From PALSA-505 sp963702235 (GTDB lineage: Bacteria > Actinomycetota > Actinomycetes > Streptosporangiales > Streptosporangiaceae), in contig CAVPBZ010000005.1 in NCBI GenBank assembly GCA_963702235.1, forward strand, positions 1 through 64,000: a DNA stretch of 64,000 bases, read 5' to 3'. Position 1 is the first letter of the stretch. Every line of letters starts with the position of its first letter. The position numbers and the translations under genes were made by a program. Shown here in pieces: positions 9,251 through 17,161 of this stretch. The notes beneath the pieces were generated by a model that worked only from the letters and a program-made list of their open reading frames with translations, was not told the DNA's origin and ran no database searches.

Positions 9251-10126
9251 ATGGATTATCCGCAGACCGTCGGTGACCTCACCGAGGTCCTGCGCCAGGG
9301 CGGCTACCTGGCTGATCGCGGTCTGGCCACGGCGCTGCTCGTCGGGCTGTCGCTGCACCGCCCCATCCTGCTCGAGGGCGAGGTCGGGGTCGGCAAGACC
9401 GAGGTCGCCAAGGTGCTGGCGTCGGTGTTCGGCCGCAAGCTGATCCGGCTGCAGTGCTACGAGGGCATCGATACCAACCAGGCCCTCTACGAGTGGGACT
9501 ACGCGCGGCAGATGCTGCACATCCGGGCGCTGTCCGAGCGGCAGCTCGCCGACGAGGAGTCCGTGGACAAGGTCTTCGGACCGAAGTTCCTGCTCGAGCG
9601 GCCGCTGCTGGAGGCGGTCCGCCGGGGTGACCAGGCGGTGCTGCTCATCGACGAGGTGGACCGCGCCGACGACGAGTTCGAGGCCTTCCTGCTCGAGGTG
9701 CTGTCTGACTTCCAGATCAGCATCCCGGAGATCGGCACGGTCAAGGCGGAGAGCCCGCCGCTGGTAGTGCTCACCTCCAACCGCACCCGCGAACTGCACG
9801 ACGCGCTCAAGCGCCGCTGCCTGTACCACTGGATCGGCTACCCGACCGCCGAGCGCGAGCTGGAAATCGTGCTGCTGCGCGAGCCCGGCGTGTCGGAGGC
9901 GCTGGCCCGCAAGGTGGTCGCCGCGGTACACCGGCTGCGTGAGCTCGACCTGGCCAAGCCGCCCGGCGTCGCCGAGACGATCGACTGGGCGCGCACCCTG
10001 AGCTTCCTGGGCGGGACCGGCCTGGACCCTCAGGCCGCCGAGGACACGCTCGGCGCCGTGGTGAAGGAACGCGACGACCTCGACCTGGTCAGGGAGAACC
10101 TGGAAGAGATCACGTCCGGTGCCTGA
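9251..10126 (+). CDS. MoxR-family AAA+ ATPase (CoxD-like)
   Basis: 291 aa. Walker A is GEVGVGKTEVAKVLA (about residue 42), Walker B LLIDEVDRADDEFEAFLLEVLSDFQ (about 133), and the sensor region VVLTSNRTRELHDALKRRCLYHWIGYP is characteristic of MoxR ATPases that work with VWA-domain proteins. The pairing with the next gene and this length match CoxD, which in carboxidotrophs helps mature the CO dehydrogenase active site. The cox structural genes are about 20 kb away on the other strand, so a role in CO dehydrogenase maturation is an inference. ATG 9251 follows GAGGAGAG. Confidence 0.88.
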   Translation: MDYPQTVGDLTEVLRQGGYLADRGLATALLVGLSLHRPILLEGEVGVGKTEVAKVLASVFGRKLIRLQCYEGIDTNQALYEWDYARQMLHIRALSERQLADEESVDKVFGPKFLLERPLLEAVRRGDQAVLLIDEVDRADDEFEAFLLEVLSDFQISIPEIGTVKAESPPLVVLTSNRTRELHDALKRRCLYHWIGYPTAERELEIVLLREPGVSEALARKVVAAVHRLRELDLAKPPGVAETIDWARTLSFLGGTGLDPQAAEDTLGAVVKERDDLDLVRENLEEITSGA

Positions 10127-10140
10127 CAGGACCGCGCCGG

Positions 10141-11265
10141 GTGCCTGACACGGCGTTCACCGGCGTACTGGTGAACTTCGTGCGCGAGCTGCGCGGCGCC
10201 GGGCTGCCCGTCGGCACCGGCGACGCGACCGCCTACTGCACCGCGATGACCGCGCTGGACCCGACCGACCTGGTCGACCTGTACTGGGCCGGGCGCACCA
10301 CCCTGGTCAGCAAGCGGGACAGCATCAGCGTCTACGACGAGGTGTTCCGCAGGTACTTCCTGGACGCAGGCGGCCCGGCCGCCGAGCTGCTGACGCTCAA
10401 GGCCAAGGTGACCGGCGAGGACGAGGCCGTGCTCAACATCCCGGCCACCGACCCGCCCGGCGAGGGGCAGGAGGAGGAGGCGGTCCTCGGCTGGATGGCC
10501 TCCGACGTGGAGTCGCTCAAGCACAAGTCGTTCGCCGCCTGCACCCAAGAGGAACTGGCCGCGCTGCGCCGGATCATGTCCAGGATCCGGCTCACCCCGC
10601 CGCGGCGGCGCACCCGGCGCACCGTGCCGGCCCGCTCCGGGCGGACGCCCGACCTGCGCCGCACCATCCGCGAGACGATGCGCATGCACGGCGAGCCCGC
10701 CGGGCTGCTGTGGCGGCAGCGCCGGGTCAGGCTGCGGCCGCTGATCTTCATCCTGGACATCTCCGGCTCGATGGCCGACTACTCCAGGAACCTGCTGCAG
10801 TTCGCGTACTGCGCCAACCGCGCGGCGGCGAAGGTGGAGGTGTTCTGCTTCGGCACCCGGCTGAGCCGCATCACCAAGGCGCTGGAGGGGCGGAACCCGG
10901 ACGCCGCGCTGCAGCGGGCCGCCGGGGAGGTGTTCGACTGGGAGGGCGGCACCAGGATCGGCGAGTCGCTGGACGCGTTCGTCCGGGACTGGGGCCGCCG
11001 CGGGCTGTGCCGCGGCGGAGTGGTGCTGATCTGCTCGGACGGCCTGGACCGGGGCGATCCCGACGTGCTGGCGACCGCGATGCAGCGGCTGTCCCGGCTC
11101 TGCCACACGCTGGTGTGGCTGAACCCGCACAAGGGCGACGACCGTGAGTTCCGGCCGAGCACACTTGGCATGATGGTGGCTGCGCCGCACATCGACCTGT
11201 TGCTGTCCGGTCACGACCTGCGCAGCCTGGAAGAGCTGGCGGAGCTGCTGCCGACGCTGAACTAG
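10141..11265 (+). CDS. VWA-domain protein (CoxE-like)
   Basis: 374 aa. The C-terminal half is a von Willebrand factor A domain with an intact metal-ion site: FILDISGSMADYS (DxSxS, about residue 204), EGGTRIGESLDAF and CSDGLDRGDPD. The N-terminal half (FVRELRGAGLPVGTGD) is typical of CoxE/MoxR-partner proteins. It begins 14 bp after the MoxR ATPase at GTG 10141, and the pair probably forms a chaperone complex for a metalloenzyme, likely CO dehydrogenase. Note the duplicated GGTGCCTGACA around the junction, which leaves the exact start uncertain. Confidence 0.87.
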   Translation: MPDTAFTGVLVNFVRELRGAGLPVGTGDATAYCTAMTALDPTDLVDLYWAGRTTLVSKRDSISVYDEVFRRYFLDAGGPAAELLTLKAKVTGEDEAVLNIPATDPPGEGQEEEAVLGWMASDVESLKHKSFAACTQEELAALRRIMSRIRLTPPRRRTRRTVPARSGRTPDLRRTIRETMRMHGEPAGLLWRQRRVRLRPLIFILDISGSMADYSRNLLQFAYCANRAAAKVEVFCFGTRLSRITKALEGRNPDAALQRAAGEVFDWEGGTRIGESLDAFVRDWGRRGLCRGGVVLICSDGLDRGDPDVLATAMQRLSRLCHTLVWLNPHKGDDREFRPSTLGMMVAAPHIDLLLSGHDLRSLEELAELLPTLN

Positions 11266-11301
11266 CCGCCCGCCGCGCCCGCATCCGCGGCGCGGAAGGC
11301 G

Positions 11302-11351
11302 GTTGGTGGGCGGTTTGGTGTTCACCGGTGAACACCAAACCGCCCACCAAC
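11302..11351. repeat. 50-bp perfect palindrome
   Basis: Two 25-base arms (11302-11326 and 11327-11351) are exact reverse complements with no spacer, centred on CACC|GGTG. It lies 36 bases after the coxE-like stop and 21 bases before the next start codon. As RNA it would form a very stable hairpin that could end coxDE transcription or block the following ribosome site; as DNA it could be an operator. Confidence 0.85.
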
Positions 11352-11372
11352 AACAAGGAGGGGGAGCAGCCG

Positions 11373-11651
11373 GTGAGGTGGAGCGTGGGCATCGAGGCCG
11401 AGGGAGACCAGGTGCTGTCGCGCGAGCAGGTCGTCGAGCTCGCCGACGCGGTCGCCACGAGCTCTGGCATCGCCACCGGGATCGGCACCAACCGCTACGG
11501 CGCCCAGCTGGTGGTGCAGGCGGACAGCCGGGACGAGGCGATCGAGCGGGCCACCGAGGAGTTCGCCCGGGCGGTGGCCACCGCCCGGCTGCCGGTGTGC
11601 CCGGTGGTGCGGGTCGAGGCGGTCAGCGAGGAGGAGGACGTCCCCGGATGA
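11373..11651 (+). CDS. Small conserved hypothetical protein
   Basis: 92 aa, soluble, alpha/beta composition; starts VRWSVGIEAEGDQVLSREQV and contains GIGTNRYGAQLVVQADSRDEAI, which resembles a small ferredoxin-like sandwich fold. GTG 11373 follows the strong site AAGGAGGGGG immediately downstream of the 50-bp palindrome; the open frame begins inside the palindrome but that part is not likely coding. The stop overlaps the next start as ATGA. Function unknown. Confidence 0.7.
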   Translation: MRWSVGIEAEGDQVLSREQVVELADAVATSSGIATGIGTNRYGAQLVVQADSRDEAIERATEEFARAVATARLPVCPVVRVEAVSEEEDVPG

Positions 11652-12106
11652 TCAGGCTCGGCACGCTGGCCGGCTACCCGTTCGAGGGGCCGCGGCTGCT
11701 CGGCGGCTGGACCCCGGCGGCCAGCCCCGCGGTCTACGCGATCGTCTACAAGCCGGATCCGGACACCAGCGCGGAGCGGTACGCGGTCATCTACGTGGGC
11801 CACTCCGACGACCTGTCGGCGGAGCGGTTCCCGTTCCAGCACCCGCGGGCGCACTGCTGGGTGCGCCGGGCCGGCTCGAAGTGGAAGGTGTACATCTGCA
11901 CCTATGAGGTGCCCGGCGGCAGCCGGGGGCACCGGGAGCAGATCGCCCGCGAGCTCACCGCGGTCTACCGCCCGGGCTGCAACGACGAGCAGTTCGACCA
12001 CGCCTGGAAGGACGAGTGGATCGGCGGCTATTCCGCCCCCACCACCGGCCCGCTGGCCGAGCGCGGGCCGGACTCCCGCACCGACCAGCCGCCCGCGGTG
12101 TCCTGA
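11648..12106 (+). CDS. GIY-YIG-like domain protein
   Basis: 152 aa. The pattern PAVYAIVYKPD...YAVIYVGHSDDLS resembles the GIY-YIG nuclease core (first strand VYAI, second strand IYVG), followed by basic aromatic segments (CWVRRAGSKWKVYICTYEV) and a possible late Glu in RGHREQIARELTAVYRP. This could be a nuclease-like or RNA-binding domain, but catalytic Arg and Glu positions cannot be confirmed without alignment. Translationally coupled to the 92-aa protein (ATGA overlap). No obvious partner gene. Confidence 0.6.
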   Translation: MIRLGTLAGYPFEGPRLLGGWTPAASPAVYAIVYKPDPDTSAERYAVIYVGHSDDLSAERFPFQHPRAHCWVRRAGSKWKVYICTYEVPGGSRGHREQIARELTAVYRPGCNDEQFDHAWKDEWIGGYSAPTTGPLAERGPDSRTDQPPAVS

Positions 12107-12142
12107 CCGGCTGACAAAACTTTCCGTATCGCGTCAGTGGCG

Positions 12143-12163
12143 CATCCGTGCTCAGCACGGATG
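12143..12163 (+). terminator. Hairpin, possible terminator or leader structure
   Basis: A 9-bp perfect stem CATCCGTGC/GCACGGATG with a 3-base loop lies 36 bases after the preceding stop and 75 bases before the next gene. It could end the upstream operon or be part of the 5' leader of the secreted HAF protein. Confidence 0.5.
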
Positions 12164-12238
12164 GCCGGGCGGCGCTGCTGCAGCAGGCTCCAGACAACAG
12201 ACCTCATACCGGGGTAAGCCAGAAAAAGGGAACCTGCC

Positions 12239-13201
12239 ATGATGCACCACCAGTCCCACCGCGTCCGGCGTTCGGTCGCCGCCCTCGCTGTCACCATCGC
12301 CGGCGGCGCCGGCGCGCTCGGCCTGCTGTCGTCGGCGGCGCACGCCGGCACGACGACGTCAGCCACTTACACCTTCACGACCCTCAACGACAACGCCGAC
12401 CCGACGTTCAACCAGCTGCTGGGGATCAACGTCCACAACGTGATCTCCGGTTACTTCGGCAGCGGTGCCGTCGGCCACCCCAACAAGGGCTACCTGCTGA
12501 ACCCGCCGTACGGCCAGGGCAACTACGTCAGCGAGAACTTCCCCGGCTCGGCGCAGACCCAGGTGACCGGGATCGACGACAAGGGCAACACCAGCGGGTT
12601 CTGGGTCAACGCGAAGGGCACCAACCGCGGCTTCGTGGAGTGGAACGGGGTGTTCGCGTCGTACACCGACGCCAGCACGCCCAAAGTCGCGGGCTCGGTC
12701 AACCAGCTGCTGGGCGTCAATAACAACGGCGTGGCGGTCGGCTTCTACAACGACGCGGCCGGCCACTCGCACGCCTACAAGGTGAACCAGGCTACCGGCG
12801 TGTTCACCGCGATCAAGGTGCCCGGGGTCAGCGCTGTGGCGACCGGCATCAACAACGCGGGTGACATCGTCGGCTTCAGCACCGACAGCACCGGTGCCAC
12901 CTCCAGCTGGCTGCGGCACGCCGGCCGGCTGACCGCCTACCAGTTCCCTGGCGGCACCAACACCCAGGCGTTCGGGATCAACAAGAGCGACCAGATCGTC
13001 GGCTCGTACCTGGACGGCTCCGGCGTGATGCACGGGTTCGTGCTGACCGCCCCGCTGGGCCCGGTCTCGCACTGGCAGTCCATCGACGACCCGAACGGCA
13101 TCGGCAGCACGGTCGTCAACGGGATCAACGCTGCCGGCGACCTGGTCGGCTTCTACACCGACAGCGCAGGCAACACCGACGGGATGCTCGCCACCCCGTA
13201 G
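12239..13201 (+). CDS. Secreted HAF-repeat protein
   Basis: 320 aa. A twin-start MMHHQSHRVRRSVAALAVTIAGG opens a signal peptide ending near AHAGT. The mature protein is built of repeats of the form GINxxGxIVGFxxDxxGxxHAF, for example TGIDDKGNTSGFW, LGVNNNGVAVGFYND, TGINNAGDIVGFSTD, FGINKSDQIVGSYLD and NGINAAGDLVGFYTD. This is the HAF extracellular repeat, expected to form a beta-propeller-like surface or secreted protein of unknown ligand. It converges on the lipase gene. Confidence 0.82.
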   Translation: MMHHQSHRVRRSVAALAVTIAGGAGALGLLSSAAHAGTTTSATYTFTTLNDNADPTFNQLLGINVHNVISGYFGSGAVGHPNKGYLLNPPYGQGNYVSENFPGSAQTQVTGIDDKGNTSGFWVNAKGTNRGFVEWNGVFASYTDASTPKVAGSVNQLLGVNNNGVAVGFYNDAAGHSHAYKVNQATGVFTAIKVPGVSAVATGINNAGDIVGFSTDSTGATSSWLRHAGRLTAYQFPGGTNTQAFGINKSDQIVGSYLDGSGVMHGFVLTAPLGPVSHWQSIDDPNGIGSTVVNGINAAGDLVGFYTDSAGNTDGMLATP

Positions 13202-13227
13202 CACCAGGTCACACCGCAACCAGAGCA

Positions 13228-13255
13228 GGCCCCGGGGGCGCACGCACCCGGGGCC
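13228..13255. terminator. Bidirectional terminator between convergent genes
   Basis: Perfect 9-bp stem GGCCCCGGG/CCCGGGGCC with a 10-base loop, placed between the 3' ends of the HAF protein and the lipase. Confidence 0.6.
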
Positions 13256-13270
13256 AGCCACGTGCCGCAG

Positions 13271-14581
13271 CTACGTGCCGGGCTTGGGCAGCGGAGCCAG
13301 CGAGTTGCCCGGGCTGATCGACGAGCATCCGTTCGGCGCCGGCAGCCCGAGGAACAGGTTCTCCAGGAAGGTGAGCGCGTGCGTCTCGAACGGGACCGCC
13401 GCCTCGGTGTGCGGCAGGCCGGAGTAGGTGTCGAACGTGACCGGCACGCCCTGCTGGCAGTACTCGTAGGCGAGCTCCTGCACGTCGCCGGCGATCATGA
13501 TCCCGTCACCGGTGCCGTCGGCGTTCCCCACCCCGAGCAGCAGCGGCTCGGCCGGATGTCCCGGCGTGGTTCCCATGATCAGCTTGTTGAGAATCCTGAC
13601 CAGGACCGGGATCTGGAAAACGTTCTGGTACTGCACCTTGACCAGTTGCTGGTAAGTCAGCCCCGGATAGGCGGCGGCGAACGAGGCGATGCACTGGCCG
13701 GCCACCTGGGCGGCGATCTGCTTGCCGTAGCCGGACAGGTAGTGGTCCACGTTCACCCCGAACGCATGGCCCAGCGACAGCAGCACCGCGGGGATGACAC
13801 CGGACCACGAGGTGCCGCCGTTGATGTAAGTGAGGTTGTGCGCGAAGTTGACCGGCACGCCGCCCGAGGCGGCGCCGATGATGTTCAGCTCGGGCGCGTA
13901 CTTGGGCGCCAGTTCGCTGGCCCACTCGGTGGCGATCGACCCGCCGGAGTAGCCGAGCATGCCGGCCTGGGTGGAGCTGGGCACGGCCAGGTAGTTCTCG
14001 GCGGCGCGGATGCCGTCGAGGGTGCCGTACCCGGACTCCTGGCCCGCGCCCCAGTCGAGGCTGGTGCCCTCGTAGTCGGGCACCGTGACCGTGAAGCCGG
14101 CCGTCACGTACGTCGCGATGATCGCGGCCTCCGCCTGGGCGGTGGTGTTGCCCGGGTTCCCGCCGCGCAGGGTGTAGGACGGGTCGCATTCCGATCCCAG
14201 CGCGTCGTAAGCGGTCTGGTACGAGACGATCTTGGTGCCCAGCGGCGACGCCAGCGGGTTGATGATCGTCGTCACGGTGACCGTGGGCTGGCCGAGCTCG
14301 CCGGTGGTGCGGTACAGCACCTGCTCGGACGCGTACGGCACCGTCAGGCTGGCGATGTCCAGGGTGATCGGCCGCTTCTTCAGCACCGTGCCGGGCGCGA
14401 TCTGGCTCAGCGGCTTGGAGCCGCTGTAGGTGTAGAACGGGTCCTTGGACGGCAGCACGGGCCCGGCGGCCTGGGCGGCCACGGTCCCGGACGCGAGCAG
14501 GCAGAGCGCGCCGGCCAGGGCGATCAGGGTGCGGAGGGGGCGGGGCCGGGTGAAACGGGCGCGGGGCAACGGCTTGACCAT
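13271..14581 (-). CDS. Secretory lipase family protein
   Basis: 436 aa. An Arg-rich n-region then LIALAGALCLLASGTVAAQAAG is a clear signal peptide, so the enzyme is exported. The alpha/beta-hydrolase core matches the secretory (LIP/CAL-A type) lipases: oxyanion region VTVPDYEGTSLDW, nucleophile elbow GMLGYSGGSIATEW (Ser in GYSGG, about residue 210), acid in NADGTGDGIM and histidine in SGLPHTEAAVPFETHAL. It should hydrolyse lipid or ester substrates outside the cell. Monocistronic. Confidence 0.88.
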   Translation of the reverse strand: MVKPLPRARFTRPRPLRTLIALAGALCLLASGTVAAQAAGPVLPSKDPFYTYSGSKPLSQIAPGTVLKKRPITLDIASLTVPYASEQVLYRTTGELGQPTVTVTTIINPLASPLGTKIVSYQTAYDALGSECDPSYTLRGGNPGNTTAQAEAAIIATYVTAGFTVTVPDYEGTSLDWGAGQESGYGTLDGIRAAENYLAVPSSTQAGMLGYSGGSIATEWASELAPKYAPELNIIGAASGGVPVNFAHNLTYINGGTSWSGVIPAVLLSLGHAFGVNVDHYLSGYGKQIAAQVAGQCIASFAAAYPGLTYQQLVKVQYQNVFQIPVLVRILNKLIMGTTPGHPAEPLLLGVGNADGTGDGIMIAGDVQELAYEYCQQGVPVTFDTYSGLPHTEAAVPFETHALTFLENLFLGLPAPNGCSSISPGNSLAPLPKPGT

Positions 14582-14836
14582 GCTGGCTCCCGGTGGGGGT
14601 TGGCGGCATGCGATCTCGGTGGGCGTCCATGACGAGTGGCGCCGAACGTGATTCGGGATTCATCGTCACGGAAGCCAGTGATGCTGTCAACGTCCGCGCC
14701 GGGTGCCTTCAGCCGGCCGGTCCATCCCGCGGGGCTGGTAGCCACCCGGGCTGACTGGGTCCCGCTAACAGGGATGTCGCACCTGCGATGGTCGTCTAGA
14801 TTCATAAGCCGCCGGTAACCGAGACGGAAGAGGGTC

Positions 14837-17051
14837 ATGTTCGGAGCGCTCCTCATCGCCGGGCTCGTGTCCGCGCCGGTGGGCACGATCGCCCTCCTGG
14901 TGCGGGCCAGGCGTCCTGCCCGCACGACCGGGGCGTGGCCCACCACCCGCCGGTTCGCTTTCGCGATCGCGGGCACCGTGGCGCTGGCGGCGATCGTCGT
15001 GGGCGTGCTCAGGCTGCTGGGGGAGTCCGAGGGCAACGAGATCGCCGGCGCGGCCGGCCTGCTGGTCGGCAGCCTGGTCTGGCTGCCCGTGACCCGGCGC
15101 TGGACCGCCCGCGCCCACCTGTGCTGGGCCGCCAGCATCTTCCTGTTCGTCGTCTACCTGGCGTTCGTGCTGGACTGGATCTTCGCCAGCCACCTGGGCG
15201 TGGGAAGCACCATCGGCGGCCTGCTGCTGTGGCTCTGCCAGGTCTTCGCCGCGCTGCTGGCCTGCGCCTACCTGTGGGAGATTCTGCGACGCGCTCGGCT
15301 CGGAGCGGTGGGGCAGGCGGATCACCGCCACCACGACGTTCCCGGCCATCGGCGCTGACCTGCCGTTCGTCAGCCTGCACGTGCCCGCGCACAACGAGCC
15401 GCCGGACATGGTCATCGACACGCTGCGCGCGCTGCTGCGCATCGACTACCCGCGGTACGAGATCATCCTGATCGACGACAACACTGACGACGAGCTGCTC
15501 TGGCGGCCGGTCGAGCAGTGGTGCGCGCGGCACCGGGTGAAGTTCGCCCACCTGCAGGACTGGCCAGGCTATAAGTCGGGCGCGCTGAACTACGCGCTGC
15601 GCGAGCTCACCGACCCGCGGGCCGAGGTCATCGGGGTCGTGGACTCCGACTATCAGCTCGAGCGCGGCTTCCTGCGCCGCTGCGCGCCGCTGTTCGCCGA
15701 CAGCTGGGTCGGGTTCATCCAGTGCCCGCAGGATTACCGGGGCTGGCGGCACTCGCGGTACTACCGGCGGCTGTACTACTCCTACCAGTACTTCTTCGCG
15801 GTCTCCCAGCCGTCACGCAACGAGCGGGACGGGGCGATCTTCGCCGGCACGATGGGGCTGATCCGCCGGGTGGCGCTGGACGAGCTGGGCGGCTGGGACG
15901 AGTGGTGCATCACCGAGGACGCGGAGCTGTCGCTGCGGCTGATGCGCGCCGGCTGGTCCGGCCTGCACGTCGATCAGTCCTGGGGCAAGGGCGTCATGCC
16001 GCTGACGTTCGAGGCGCTGAAGGGCCAGCGGTACCGCTGGTGCTTCGGCGGCATCCAGATCCTGCGGATGCACTGGCGCTGGCTGCTGCCGGGCCGGTCA
16101 TCGAAGGAGAACCGGCTGAGCATGGGCCAGCGGTGGGCCTACCTGTCCGGTGCCGTGCAGTGGTACGGCGACCTGCTCGGCCTGGTGTTCATGGTGTTCC
16201 TGCTGGCCGGCGCCGCCAACCTGGCCACCGGGGGCGGCGCGCTTTTCATCAAGCTGAGCACGTACCTGGTGGCGACGATCCCGGTGCTGGTGGCGCTGGG
16301 CCTGGTCCGGGCGGTGGCGCTGCTGCGCCGGGGGACCGGTGCGTCGTGGCGGGACGCGCTCGGTGCGTTCTTCATCTGGCAGTCCACGTCGCTGGTGGTG
16401 GCGCGGGCGTCGGTGCTGGCGCTGTTCGCCCGCAAGGCGGCGTTCCTGCGCACACCCAAGACCACCGAAAAGGCCGCCTGGTGGGAGTCGCTGCGGGCGA
16501 ACTGGGCGGAGACAACACTGGCGCTGCTCGGCGTGGCGGGCATGGCCGGGGCACTCACCCGCTCCGGCGAGCTGGCCGGCCCGCTGCTAGCCGCCCTGTT
16601 GTTCTTCCCGACGATCGGCATGGCCGCCGCGCCGTTCAACAGCTGGGCCGCGCAGCGCGCGGCGCTGCCGCCGGACCTGGTCGAGCGGCGTACCACCGAG
16701 TGGCGGCGGGCCGACCGCCGCGGGTTCGTCCGCGGCGCGGCGGCCGCGGGCGGCGTGGTCGCAGTGCTGGGGGTGGTCGTCGCGGCGCTCGCGCTGATGC
16801 TGACGCCGAGCCCGCAGCGAGTGCAGTCGCCGCCGCTGGTCACCGGCACCCAGGGCGCGGCCTCGTCGTCGCCGGCGCCCGCCCCCTCGCATACGTCCCG
16901 GTCAGCGGCTCCCTCCCCGTCGGCCACGCCGACGACGTCCAGCCCCACGCCGACGCCTACCCCGAGTTCGAGTTCGCCGGTCACGCCCACCCCGACCCCG
17001 TCGGTCAGCACGAGCTCGCCGCCGCCCACCTCGCCGGGCGCGACCCCCTGA
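14837..17051 (+). CDS. Processive membrane glycosyltransferase, GT2 (frameshift near 15,290)
   Basis: ATG 14837 opens ~150 codons with several hydrophobic helices ending CAYLWEILRRA; the catalytic part continues in the frame +1 (ERWGRRITATTTFPAIGADLP, then FVSLHVPAHNEPPDMVIDTL). The second frame has no usual start before GTG 15381, which would cut the first strand of the GT-A fold, so one extra base around 15,285-15,310 is the likely cause. All landmarks of processive GT2 enzymes are present: VDSDYQL (DxD-type), TEDAELSLRL (TED) and QRYRWCFGG (QxxRW), followed by membrane helices. The ~80-aa C-terminal tail is Ser/Thr/Pro-rich. Expected to make and export a beta-glycan; cellulose-synthase-like, product unknown. 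Confidence 0.85.
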
Positions 17052-17161
17052 CCGCCGGCGGCAGCTGCGCCGCTGAACCCGGTAACGCCGGCTACGTCCT
17101 CGCTGTCCAGCTGGTCGCCGCCTCGCGCCGCCGCGTGGCGCCGCGCGGTGCCGCGGACAGG

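Noticed and set aside
12107..12238. Riboswitch in the leader of the HAF secreted protein
   Set aside because: A hairpin is present but I could not match conserved bases of any riboswitch class I know.
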